A stretch of DNA of 5,774 bases from positions 1 through 5,774 of the forward strand of contig VBLU01000137.1 in assembly GCA_005879065.1 (NCBI GenBank), in the 5' to 3' direction. The DNA comes from Methanobacteriota archaeon. Its GTDB lineage: Archaea > Thermoplasmatota > Thermoplasmata > RBG-16-68-12. A program made the translations under genes and the position numbers. Below the pieces are notes generated by a model. It was not told where the DNA came from and made no database searches. It saw nothing but the letters and a program-made list of their open reading frames with translations. Below, piece after piece: positions 1-5,545 of the stretch (the first letter of the stretch is position 1; each line of letters opens with the position of its first letter).

Positions 1-225
1 TGGCAGATCGGTCTGTTCACGAACACGAAGCTCATCCTCGCCGTGCTCGCGTCCATGTCCCTTCAGGTCGCGGTCATCTATACGCCGTTCCTCCATGACG
101 TGTTCGAGACGGAGGCCCTATCTCCCCTCGACTGGCTCGAGACGGTCCTGATCTCCTTTACCGCGTACGCCTTCGTCGAAGTGCTCAAAGTCGTCCGGCA
201 TCGGATGAAGGCCTCGGCGTCATGA
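1..225 (+). CDS. P-type cation-transporting ATPase, C-terminal end (partial)
   Basis: This is the last 74 residues of a membrane ion pump whose start lies before the window; the frame is open from base 1. The visible part contains two hydrophobic segments. One is around LILAVLASMSLQVAVIYTPF, and the other is around WLETVLISFTAYAFVEVLKVV. Between them comes a short loop with a Leu-Asp-Trp (SPLDWL) signature, and the protein ends in a basic tail (VVRHRMKASAS). This order, with GLFTNTKL before the first helix, resembles the last two helices of the Cation_ATPase_C domain of type II (Ca2+-like) P-type ATPases. The phosphorylation and nucleotide domains are outside the window, so the transported ion cannot be told. 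The TGA stop overlaps the rtcA ATG as ATGA. A separate small membrane protein starting at the Met at 55 is less likely, because the family match extends upstream of that Met. Confidence 0.8.
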   Translation, partial: WQIGLFTNTKLILAVLASMSLQVAVIYTPFLHDVFETEALSPLDWLETVLISFTAYAFVEVLKVVRHRMKASAS

Positions 226-1259
226 TCGAGGTCGACGGAGCCCACGGCGAGGGAGGCGGCCAGCTGCTCCGCATGGCGGTCGCTCTCTCCGCGTTGACTG
301 ACACCCCGGTGCGCGTCGTCCGAATCCGAGCGGGCCGGCCGACGCCGGGCCTTGCCGCGCAGCATGTGACGGCCATCGATGCCGTTGCGAAGCTGTGCGG
401 CGGCGAGGTGGCCGGCCTCGCGGTCGGATCGTCAACGATCGAATTCCGCCCGGGAGACGGCCTGGTGCCGGGTCGCTTCTCCTTCGACGTCGGGACCGCG
501 GGCAGTGTGACGCTCATCCTGCAAGCCCTTCTCCCGGTGGCGGCCGCGGCCGGAGGGCTCGTTCGGGTGCGACTGGTCGGAGGGACGGACGTCCGCTGGT
601 CTCCGCCCATCGACTACTTCGGCCGGGTCTTCTTGCCCCTCATCCGGCGGCTCGGGGCCCATGTGGACGTTGAAGTTCTTCGGCGCGGGTACTATCCGCG
701 GGGCGGAGGGATTGTCGAGGTCGCGATTGCGCCGACTCGGTCTTGGTCGTCCTTTGTCCCGTCCGAAGGTGTGGATATCCAGCGCGTGCGCGGCATCGCC
801 CACGCTTCCAATCTTCCCGAGGACGTCCCGAAACGAATGAAACACGCCGCACTCCGTCGCCTTCACGGCATTTCAGACGTGAAGGTCGAAGAACGCGTGT
901 ACCGCGGCGAGGAGGCGATCGGGCAGGGTGGCGCTCTCGTCCTCTGGGCGGAAACGACGGCTTCGCTCCTTGGAGCTGATTCCCTCGCGGAACGTGGCAA
1001 GCCCTCCGAGCGCATCGGGGAGGAGGCCGCTGCATCCCTTCGCGCGGAGATGGAGGCCGCAGCCACCCTCGACGTCCACGCGGCGGATCAGCTGCTCGTG
1101 TACCTCGCCCGAGGAGACGGCCCATCCCGTTTCCGCGTCCAAGCCGTCTCCGGGCATTTGGAGACGATGATGTGGCTCATCCCGCAGTTCTTGTCGTGCC
1201 GATTCGCGGTCGCCCGAGACGGCAACGGGTGGCAAGTGAAGGTCGAGCCGGACGCTTAG
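222..1259 (+). CDS. rtcA: RNA 3'-terminal phosphate cyclase (RtcA)
   Basis: The enzyme uses ATP to convert an RNA 3'-phosphate into a 2',3'-cyclic phosphate through an enzyme-AMP intermediate. The product is 345 residues, normal for RtcA. Family motifs run in order. The N-terminal GEGGGQLLRMAVALSALT is at about 9-26, followed by RAGRPTPGLAAQH at 37-48. FDVGTAGSVTLILQALLP is at 88-105, GGTDVRWSPPIDYF at 120-133 and RGYYPRGGG at 155-163. The small inserted domain of the family falls at roughly 185-275. His286 in DVHAADQLLVYLA corresponds to the catalytic, AMP-accepting His of E. coli RtcA. An active cyclase is therefore expected rather than the catalytically dead Rcl1 type, which lacks this His. 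The ATG overlaps the upstream ATPase stop as ATGA and has no clear ribosome site, so translation is probably coupled. No rtcB ligase gene is nearby. Confidence 0.96.
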   Translation: MIEVDGAHGEGGGQLLRMAVALSALTDTPVRVVRIRAGRPTPGLAAQHVTAIDAVAKLCGGEVAGLAVGSSTIEFRPGDGLVPGRFSFDVGTAGSVTLILQALLPVAAAAGGLVRVRLVGGTDVRWSPPIDYFGRVFLPLIRRLGAHVDVEVLRRGYYPRGGGIVEVAIAPTRSWSSFVPSEGVDIQRVRGIAHASNLPEDVPKRMKHAALRRLHGISDVKVEERVYRGEEAIGQGGALVLWAETTASLLGADSLAERGKPSERIGEEAAASLRAEMEAAATLDVHAADQLLVYLARGDGPSRFRVQAVSGHLETMMWLIPQFLSCRFAVARDGNGWQVKVEPDA

Positions 1260-2017
1260 CCGTACATGCTCGGTCGCGCGGGTTCGCTGGGTTTCTTCGC
1301 GACCTCGGTCTGGTGGTGGATCGACTTCAGCTGCATCTCGATGCGCTCCGCTTCCTCGTAGAGCGGTCGTGCGTCGAGCTCCGTGTGCAGCAGGAGCTTG
1401 TCGATGACCTCGATTGCGCGAGCCGCGGCCCGTGCGTCCGGATAGTCCGGATGGGCTTCGCTCAGGAGCGTGATCACGTCGAAGTCTCGCTTGCGTCCCT
1501 CGTTCAGGAGGACTCCCGCGACCCCGGTGATGACCCCTTCCTCGAAGACCGTGATGTTGTTCTTGCGGATCATGTCCATCGTCTTGTCCGTCGAGCCGAT
1601 CCCGTAGACCTCGACCTGCCGGTCTCCGTCGTCCTCGCGGGCGTCGACAATGAGTCCCTCGGGGCATACGAGGAGGTTGCACCGGGCGTCCTGCGCCCAG
1701 TCGAGGACCGTCGCGGCGATCCCTTTGATCAAGTTCGGCGGCGGTTGGAATTCGGAGATGAAGACGACGATCTGGTCGCGGTCGTCCATCTTGGGTCCCG
1801 CGTAGATCCGGACGGGATTCATCGGCTGTCCGTCGCGGACCAGCGCCACGGTCGGAAAGTAGACGGAGTCCATGATGCCGATCTGGACCAGGTTCAGAGC
1901 GTTGATCAGATAGTTCGCGACGATCGAGCTCACGAGCCCGACGCTCGGGAATCCATCGATCACCGTTGCCCCGCGGAGGTCCATCCGCTTGAGCTCATAA
2001 ATCTGGATGCCTTCCAT
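1256..2017 (-). CDS. PAC2-family protein (archaeal proteasome assembly chaperone / activator homologue)
   Basis: The 253-residue product belongs to the PAC2 (proteasome assembly chaperone 2) family. Typical parts are the N-terminal GFPSVGLVSSIVANYLI at about 22-38 and FPTVALVRDGQPMNPVRIY at 54-72. A VVFISEFQPPP stretch is at 84-94, and ITVFEEGVITGVAGVLLNEG is at about 155-174. After a helical, coiled-coil-like stretch at 215-240 comes a Pro-rich flexible tail ending in Met-Tyr-Gly. That ending fits the HbYX (hydrophobic-Tyr-any) docking motif of proteasome activators. In Pyrococcus, the homologue PbaB activates the 20S proteasome through such a tail, while PbaA does not. Which role applies here is not decided by sequence. 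The ATG at 2017 has no ribosome site but has a TATA-like box about 30 bases upstream. The TAA stop overlaps the rtcA stop head-on. The gene lies downstream of the OsmC gene on the same strand but probably has its own promoter. Confidence 0.88.
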   Translation of the reverse strand: MEGIQIYELKRMDLRGATVIDGFPSVGLVSSIVANYLINALNLVQIGIMDSVYFPTVALVRDGQPMNPVRIYAGPKMDDRDQIVVFISEFQPPPNLIKGIAATVLDWAQDARCNLLVCPEGLIVDAREDDGDRQVEVYGIGSTDKTMDMIRKNNITVFEEGVITGVAGVLLNEGRKRDFDVITLLSEAHPDYPDARAAARAIEVIDKLLLHTELDARPLYEEAERIEMQLKSIHHQTEVAKKPSEPARPSMYG

Positions 2018-2045
2018 CGGCGCCCGCGGTCCATCTAGGGAAGGT

Positions 2046-2053
2046 TACTTAAA
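2046..2053 (-). promoter_or_regulatory. Probable TATA box of the PAC2-family gene
   Basis: Read on the minus strand, the sequence is TTTAAGTA, preceded by GCGCATC. It is the most AT-rich point in the 70-base gap between the OsmC stop and the PAC2 ATG. Its centre lies about 32 bases before the ATG at 2017. Archaeal TATA boxes sit about 26-27 bases before the transcription start, so the transcript would begin only about 5-6 bases before the ATG. That fits the absence of a ribosome-binding site in front of this gene. The call is by eye from the consensus. Confidence 0.5.
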
Positions 2054-2087
2054 GATGCGCGGGCCGAATCTACGGCTTGAGAACACA

Positions 2088-2513
2088 TCACTCCATAGGG
2101 AGGATTTCGTGCGTGTTGACAAATTCCACGCCACCTCGGCGGAGCATGATTCCGACCGTGCAATATTTCTCCGACGAGAGGTCGATCGCCCGCTTGACCG
2201 CCGAGTCCGGGATTCCCTTTCCGCGGATCCTGTAGTGAAGTCGGATCTTCGTGAAGACCTTCGGATTCTCCGTCGCTCGCTCCGCGTCGGCCTCGATTTC
2301 GAGCGACGTGAAGGGGACGCGCTGCTTCCGAAGGATCAGGACGACGTCCGCGGCCGTACAGGCCATCGCCGAGAGGAGGGCTCCTTGTACCGGGCTCGGA
2401 CCCTGACGGGTCTCCAGATCGCCCGCATCGAAGAGGACCTCGGGGGCCTCCTCGGCCTTCGCTCGGAATCGCAACGCATCGACGTGGACCAGATGGGCCT
2501 TCATCTTTGCCAC
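2088..2513 (-). CDS. OsmC/Ohr-family protein (YhfA-like subgroup)
   Basis: This is a 141-residue OsmC-fold protein, the normal length for the family. Members use a pair of cysteines for thiol-dependent reduction of organic hydroperoxides or for related redox roles. Both family cysteines are present. Cys52 lies in the central-helix motif ALLSAMACTAADVVLILRK, and Cys118 lies in SSEKYCTVGIML. The GPSP turn before the first helix and the TAADVVLILRK style resemble the YhfA-like subgroup more than Ohr. Ohr proteins have Asn-Pro-Glu at that turn, but this protein has Pro41-Val42-Gln43, so the Glu that helps activate the Ohr cysteine appears absent. Peroxidase activity therefore cannot be assumed. 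The GTG start at 2513 is preferred over the in-frame ATG at 2504 because GAGG lies 4 bases before the GTG. The gene is divergent from arfC and is followed on its own strand by the PAC2 gene. Confidence 0.88.
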   Translation of the reverse strand: MAKMKAHLVHVDALRFRAKAEEAPEVLFDAGDLETRQGPSPVQGALLSAMACTAADVVLILRKQRVPFTSLEIEADAERATENPKVFTKIRLHYRIRGKGIPDSAVKRAIDLSSEKYCTVGIMLRRGGVEFVNTHEILPME

Positions 2514-2517
2514 CGTT

Positions 2518-2521
2518 CCTC
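2518..2521 (-). promoter_or_regulatory. Ribosome-binding site selecting the GTG start of the OsmC gene
   Basis: On the minus strand GAGG is followed by four bases (AACG) and then GTG at 2513. The same 4-base spacing is seen before three other genes in the window. The alternative ATG at 2504 would be 13 bases away, too far for this site, so the longer protein starting Met-Ala-Lys-Met is favoured. Confidence 0.55.
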
Positions 2522-2560
2522 GCAGGTCGGCACGCTAGATGAACTTCGCTCCGAACCCGC

Positions 2561-2572
2561 AAAGTTGTTATT
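2561..2572. promoter_or_regulatory. AT-rich core of the divergent OsmC / arfC promoter region
   Basis: AAAGTTGTTATT is the only AT-rich patch in the 74-base gap (2514-2587) between the divergent OsmC and arfC genes. On the plus strand its left part lies about 23 bases before the arfC ATG, which could suit a leaderless arfC transcript, because no ribosome site precedes that ATG. On the minus strand AATAACAA lies about 55 bases before the OsmC GTG, giving a leader of about 30 bases that would hold the GAGG site. Neither matches the archaeal TATA consensus well, so one shared patch or two weak promoters are both possible. Confidence 0.35.
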
Positions 2573-2587
2573 CGGCCGGCCCATCGG

Positions 2588-3229
2588 ATGGCCGTGCGAC
2601 CGCGCGTGATCATCAACGCCGCGATGAGCGTCGATGGAAAGATCGCGCTCCCGGACGGCAAAGGCGTTCGTCTGAGCAACGAAGAAGATCTCCGCCGCGT
2701 GCATCGCCTTCGAGCGGCCGCAGATGCGATCCTCGTAGGGGTCGGTACAGTTCTGAAGGACGATCCGAAGCTGACCGTGAAGTCGGAATACGCGAAGGGG
2801 CGGAATCCACTCCGGGTGGTCTTGGACTCCGACGGCAAGATTCCGGATTCTGCCCACGTCTTGGACGGGAGCGCCCCGACGTTGATCGTCACGTCGGAGG
2901 AAAGCGGTCGTTCGTTCCCGCGTGCCGAGGTCATGCGTCTCGGCAAGGACGAGGTGGATTTGCAGGCCCTCCTCGATCGTCTCGCGGCACGAGACGTGAA
3001 GACGATCCTGGTGGAAGGAGGGAGTACGGTCATCTGGTCCTTTCTCCGAAAGGGCCTGGCAGACGAAGTGAAGGTCTTCGTCAGCAGCCGGGTTCTCGGT
3101 GGCCAGGCAGCCCCGACGCTCGCCGGCGGTCAGGGAGTCACCTCGCTCGACGCGGCGCCCCGTCTCCGTTTGGACCGGATTGAGCGACTCGGCGATGGTG
3201 CCCTCCTCGAGTACGCGGTGGTCCGGTGA
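2588..3229 (+). CDS. arfC: 2,5-diamino-6-(ribosylamino)pyrimidinone 5'-phosphate reductase (archaeal riboflavin pathway)
   Basis: The enzyme reduces the ribosyl side chain of the early riboflavin intermediate to a ribityl chain with NAD(P)H, in the archaeal and fungal order of steps (reduction before deamination). The 213-residue product is a stand-alone RibD C-terminal (dihydrofolate-reductase-like) domain with no deaminase domain, as in archaeal ArfC/Rib7. Motifs seen are NAAMSVDGKIA at 10-20, SNEEDLRRVHRLRAAADAILVG around 30-51, GTVLKDDPKLTV at 53-64 and NPLRVVLDS at 73-81. LVEGGSTVIWSFL at 141-153, ADEVKVFVSSRVLGG at 158-172 and LEYAVVR at the end complete the family pattern. The ATG at 2588 puts the start a few residues before the first conserved strand, as expected. 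It is the first gene of a plus-strand operon, and its TGA overlaps the next gene's GTG as GTGA. Confidence 0.94.
   Translation: MAVRPRVIINAAMSVDGKIALPDGKGVRLSNEEDLRRVHRLRAAADAILVGVGTVLKDDPKLTVKSEYAKGRNPLRVVLDSDGKIPDSAHVLDGSAPTLIVTSEESGRSFPRAEVMRLGKDEVDLQALLDRLAARDVKTILVEGGSTVIWSFLRKGLADEVKVFVSSRVLGGQAAPTLAGGQGVTSLDAAPRLRLDRIERLGDGALLEYAVVR
3217..3221 (+). promoter_or_regulatory. Ribosome-binding site before the phosphorylase GTG
   Basis: GGTGG lies inside the end of arfC, 4 bases before the GTG at 3226. It supports GTG as the start of the phosphorylase reading frame in an overlapping GTGA junction, where no ATG is available. Confidence 0.5.
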
Positions 3230-3908
3230 GAGAGTCCGAGTTCATCGTTCGTCCGGAACATTTTCTCCGCTACCTGCGGGAGTCCTTGGGGTTGCGTCGC
3301 GCAGAGACGCATCTTCCGCGGGTAGGCGTCATCGTGTTCACGTCCGGCGATTTCCGGGCCCTCCACCGCACGGTCCATGGACAACGGAAGGGTTGGAATC
3401 GGTGGCTGAGTGTAGGGACCGCGGGACCGAGATCCGTTGTCGTCGCTCGATCCCCGATCGGGGCTCCCGCGGCGATCGTTACGATGGAAGAGATGGCCGC
3501 TTTGGGTTGCCGGACCTTCCTGACCTTCGGCGCCTGCGGTTCCCTCGTCCCTGACCTTGTGATCGGGGACCTCGTGCTTCCCACTTTTGCGATTTCCGAC
3601 GAGGGGACCTCTGGGCTTTATGGGAAAGCACGCCGACTCCGCCCCGACCCATCGACGCGGTGTATCGAGAGTCGCGCGCGCGAGCTCGCCAGCTGGTCGC
3701 ACGGGGGGTCGTCGCGGTCGAGATGGAGGCCGCCGCCCTTTGGGCGGTCGCGCGGCATCGTGGTGTTCGAGCCGCGAGCCTCTTCGTCGTTTCCGATGAG
3801 CTCGGTGGCCGAGAATGGAATCCCGGGTTCGAGGACCCGAGGTTTCTGACTGCAAAGAGACGGACCCGGCGGTTGCTCATCGACGTGATTTCGCGGGGAG
3901 AAGCATGA
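3226..3908 (+). pseudogene. Nucleoside phosphorylase (PNP/uridine phosphorylase family), frameshifted with probable internal deletion
   Basis: Intact members split nucleosides with phosphate into a base and ribose-1-phosphate for purine or pyrimidine salvage. The first half is read from the GTG at 3226. It shows VGVIVFTSGDF at 33-43, SPIGAPAAIVTMEEMAALG at 76-94 and the core TFLTFGACGSLVPDLVIGDLVLP up to about residue 119, then ISDEGTS. Homology in this frame ends at about base 3650, although the frame stays open to TGA at 3847-3849. The second half is in the -1 frame from about 3651. It reads DAVYRESRARARQL, then VAVEMEAAALWAVA with the active-site Glu-Met-Glu at 3720-3728, and VVSDEL with the expected catalytic Asp at 3795-3797. 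It stops at 3906-3908. Compared with family order, about 20-25 residues between the two halves are missing, so a deletion of 3n+1 bases is inferred. An assembly or sequencing error is the main alternative. The overlaps with arfC (GTGA) and the Mut7-C gene (ATGA) are intact. The substrate cannot be told. Confidence 0.8.
3895..3900 (+). promoter_or_regulatory. Ribosome-binding site deciding the Mut7-C start
   Basis: GGGGAG lies 4 bases before the ATG at 3905. It favours that start over an in-frame ATG at 3815, which would add 30 residues that overlap the coding end of the phosphorylase and look nothing like the family. The family's N-terminal strand begins right at the 3905 Met. Confidence 0.6.
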
Positions 3909-4408
3909 AGCTCCTCTGCGATCACATGCTGGGGAGTCTCGCGCGTTGGCTGCGGTTCATGGGCTACGACACCGCGTATCCGGAACCGTGCCCGGATCGA
4001 ACCCTTGTCGAGCGAGTCCGCTCCGAGGACCGGATCCTCCTGACGCGGGACAAGGAACTCGCCGCCCGGGTCTCCGATGCGGTCCGGATTCGTTCCGACA
4101 TCTTGGACGATCAGATTCGCGAGGTCGCCGCGGCTCTCCCGCTCCGACTCGTCAGTCCACTCTCCCGTTGCTCTTTGTGCAACGAGATCCTCGTGAATGC
4201 GTCCATGGAGGATGTGAAGGACTCGGTGCCGGAAGGGGTCCGCTCCCGACATCGGACATTCTGGCGTTGTCCTTCCTGTGGCCGCGTGTACTGGCGGGGA
4301 ACCCACTGGGACAAAATGGTCGCGCGACTGAACGAACTCGAACTGCCACGATCGCCGGAGCCGAGTCGGACCGCGACGGAAATTTCCGCGAGAGGGAAAC
4401 CCTCATAA
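3905..4408 (+). CDS. Mut7-C RNase domain protein with zinc ribbon (DUF82 family)
   Basis: The 167-residue product is a stand-alone Mut7-C protein: a PIN-like nuclease fold followed by a zinc ribbon. The N-terminal MKLLCDHMLGSLARWLRFMGYDT carries Asp6, and ILLTRDKELA carries Asp49; both lie where PIN-like folds bind metal. The ribbon has Cys89-x2-Cys92 (SRCSLCNEIL) and Cys122-x2-Cys125 (CPSCGRVYWRGTHWDKM), a strong family signature. The last 20 or so residues, from about RSPEP, are Pro/Ser/Arg-rich and look unconserved. The family is named from the C-terminal domain of nematode Mut-7; RNase activity is inferred from fold, and the natural substrate of the archaeal proteins is not established. 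The start overlaps the upstream phosphorylase stop as ATGA. Location is probably cytosolic, as no signal peptide or membrane segment is seen. A toxin role is possible for a PIN-like protein, but no antitoxin-like partner gene is seen. Confidence 0.9.
   Translation: MKLLCDHMLGSLARWLRFMGYDTAYPEPCPDRTLVERVRSEDRILLTRDKELAARVSDAVRIRSDILDDQIREVAAALPLRLVSPLSRCSLCNEILVNASMEDVKDSVPEGVRSRHRTFWRCPSCGRVYWRGTHWDKMVARLNELELPRSPEPSRTATEISARGKPS
4377..4404 (+). repeat. Two small inverted repeats upstream of carA
   Basis: CGGAAATTTCCG (4377-4388) is a perfect 12-base palindrome. GAGGGAAACCCTC (4392-4404) is a 5-base stem with a 3-base loop. Both lie in the unconserved last codons of the Mut7-C gene and directly abut the putative carA TATA element, where a regulator could bind. 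Short palindromes arise often by chance in GC-rich DNA, so the operator idea is weak. Confidence 0.35.
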
Positions 4409-4410
4409 GC
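4402..4410 (+). promoter_or_regulatory. Possible BRE/TATA element for carAB
   Basis: CTCATAAGC, preceded by the purine-rich GGGAAAC (a possible BRE), straddles the Mut7-C stop codon. Its centre lies about 34 bases before the carA ATG, so a transcript would start about 8 bases before the ATG. The geometry matches that of the PAC2 gene. carA has no ribosome site at the 4-base spacing used by other genes here: its GGTGG at 4425-4429 is 11 bases away. Read-through from the arfC operon remains possible across only 32 bases. Confidence 0.4.
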
Positions 4411-4440
4411 CGAATCGAAAATGGGGTGGGGGTCTAACGA

Positions 4441-5523
4441 ATGGAAGGGTCCCTCGTCCTCGAGGACGGAACGGTGGCCCGGGGGCCTTTTTTCGGGGCC
4501 CGGCGCAGAATCCTGGGAGAACTCGTTTTCAACACGAACATGACGGGCTACACGGAAGCCCTGACGGATCCGTCGTACCGCGGTCAGATCCTCATGATGA
4601 CGTACCCGTTGATCGGGAACTATGGCGTGGATCCGGACGCCATGGAATCGGACACGATCCAGCCGACGGGGTTCGTCGTGAAGGAGGCTTGCGCGACCCC
4701 GAGTCATCCCCGGAGCGCGATGGGCCTCGGAGACTTCCTGAAACGGCATGAGACACCCGCGATCGAGGGTGCCGACACGCGTGCCCTCACCATCCGGATC
4801 CGATCGAAGGGAACCATGAAGGCGGCCCTCGTGCCGGCGGACGAAGACGTGGACGAGGTCGCGAAGGAAGTCCGTGCCGCCCCCCATCCGGAAACCCGGA
4901 ACCTCGTCGCGGAAGCGAGCTGTACGGCCGTCGAACGATACCCGGGTCCAGGGAGGCGCACGATCGTCGTGGTCGACTGCGGCGTGAAGCGAAATATCCT
5001 CCGGGAGGCCCAGCGCTACGCCGAGGTGGTCCGGGTCCCCTACGACACGACCTCGGACGAGATTCTCTCTCTGAAGCCGGACGGCGTGATCCTGTCGAAC
5101 GGCCCCGGAGATCCCGCCCACCCGGACATCGTCGCGACCTCCGTCCGAACGACCCGGGAGCTCGCGGGACGCGTCCCTGTCCTGGGCATCTGCCTAGGGC
5201 ACCAGCTTCTGGCTCTCGCCTTCGGCGGGAAGACGTTCAAGTTGAAGTTCGGGCACCGCGGCGGCAATCAACCCGTAAAGGACCTCCGCACCGGGCGGGT
5301 CCACATCACCTCGCAGAATCACGGCTTTGCCGTCGATGCGACGTCCCTGCCGGAGTCGGAATTCGAGGTCACCCACGTGAACCTGAACGACGGCACCGTG
5401 GAAGGGATGGCCCATCGGGAGATGCCGATCTTCTCCGTCCAATACCACCCCGAGGCCCACCCGGGGCCGTGGGACAACGAGTACATTTTCCAAGATTTCG
5501 TGGCGGAGCTCAAGGGGGCGTAG
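4441..5523 (+). CDS. carA: Carbamoyl-phosphate synthase small (glutaminase) subunit
   Basis: CarA splits glutamine and passes ammonia to CarB for carbamoyl phosphate, the precursor of pyrimidines and arginine. The product is 360 residues, a usual length. The N-terminal CPSase small-chain domain has LVLEDGTVARG at 5-15, GELVFNTNMTGYTEALTDPSY at 26-46, TYPLIGNYG at 54-62 and EGADTRALTIRIRSKG at 109-124. The class I glutamine amidotransferase domain starts near 173 (RTIVVVDCGVKRNI) and has LSNGPGDP at 218-225. Catalytic Cys251 is in GICLGHQLLALAFGG, then comes FGHRGGNQPV at 270-279 and ITSQNHGFAVD at 289-299. His336 and Glu338 in QYHPEAHPGP complete the triad. All key residues are present, so it should be active. 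The TAG stop is followed after 22 bases by carB. Confidence 0.98.
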   Translation: MEGSLVLEDGTVARGPFFGARRRILGELVFNTNMTGYTEALTDPSYRGQILMMTYPLIGNYGVDPDAMESDTIQPTGFVVKEACATPSHPRSAMGLGDFLKRHETPAIEGADTRALTIRIRSKGTMKAALVPADEDVDEVAKEVRAAPHPETRNLVAEASCTAVERYPGPGRRTIVVVDCGVKRNILREAQRYAEVVRVPYDTTSDEILSLKPDGVILSNGPGDPAHPDIVATSVRTTRELAGRVPVLGICLGHQLLALAFGGKTFKLKFGHRGGNQPVKDLRTGRVHITSQNHGFAVDATSLPESEFEVTHVNLNDGTVEGMAHREMPIFSVQYHPEAHPGPWDNEYIFQDFVAELKGA

Positions 5524-5536
5524 GCCGCGGCACGGG

Positions 5537-5541
5537 GGTGG
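5537..5541 (+). promoter_or_regulatory. Ribosome-binding site selecting the GTG start of carB
   Basis: GGTGG, within a longer G-rich run (5534-5543), lies 4 bases before the GTG at 5546. It favours that codon over the in-frame ATG at 5576, which would remove the Pro-Lys-Arg start typical of CarB. Confidence 0.6.
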
Positions 5542-5545
5542 GGCG

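Noticed and set aside
1172..2038. Plus-strand open frame of 288 residues opposite the PAC2 gene
   Set aside because: It lies antisense to a clear family gene, is rich in Arg, Asp and Val, as mirror frames of GC-rich genes are, and has no recognisable motif or ribosome site.
2035..3033. Minus-strand open frame of 332 residues over the arfC and OsmC genes
   Set aside because: It overlaps arfC antisense and the OsmC gene in another frame. Its Arg/Ser/Pro-rich composition is typical of a shadow frame in GC-rich DNA.
3640..3660. Programmed -1 ribosomal frameshift in the phosphorylase gene
   Set aside because: No standard slippery heptamer or obvious downstream hairpin was seen. Frameshifting also would not restore the residues that appear missing between the two halves.
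3815..3904. Longer N-terminus for the Mut7-C protein
   Set aside because: The extra 30 residues overlap the coding end of the phosphorylase in another frame. The family's first strand starts at the 3905 ATG, which has a ribosome site 4 bases upstream.
3946..4437. Plus-strand open frame of 163 residues inside the Mut7-C gene
   Set aside because: It lies in another frame of a gene with a full set of family residues and is Arg/Pro/Gly-rich with no motif.
4475..4501. T6 run flanked by GC-rich inverted segments near the carA start, resembling a terminator or attenuator
   Set aside because: The run encodes Phe-Phe in PFFGA, which matches the conserved GxxFGA stretch of CarA, and the stem is only about 5 bases. 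Coding constraint explains it.
4111..5121. Minus-strand open frame of 336 residues opposite carA and the Mut7-C gene
   Set aside because: It crosses two well-supported genes on the other strand, has low-complexity composition and no family signature.
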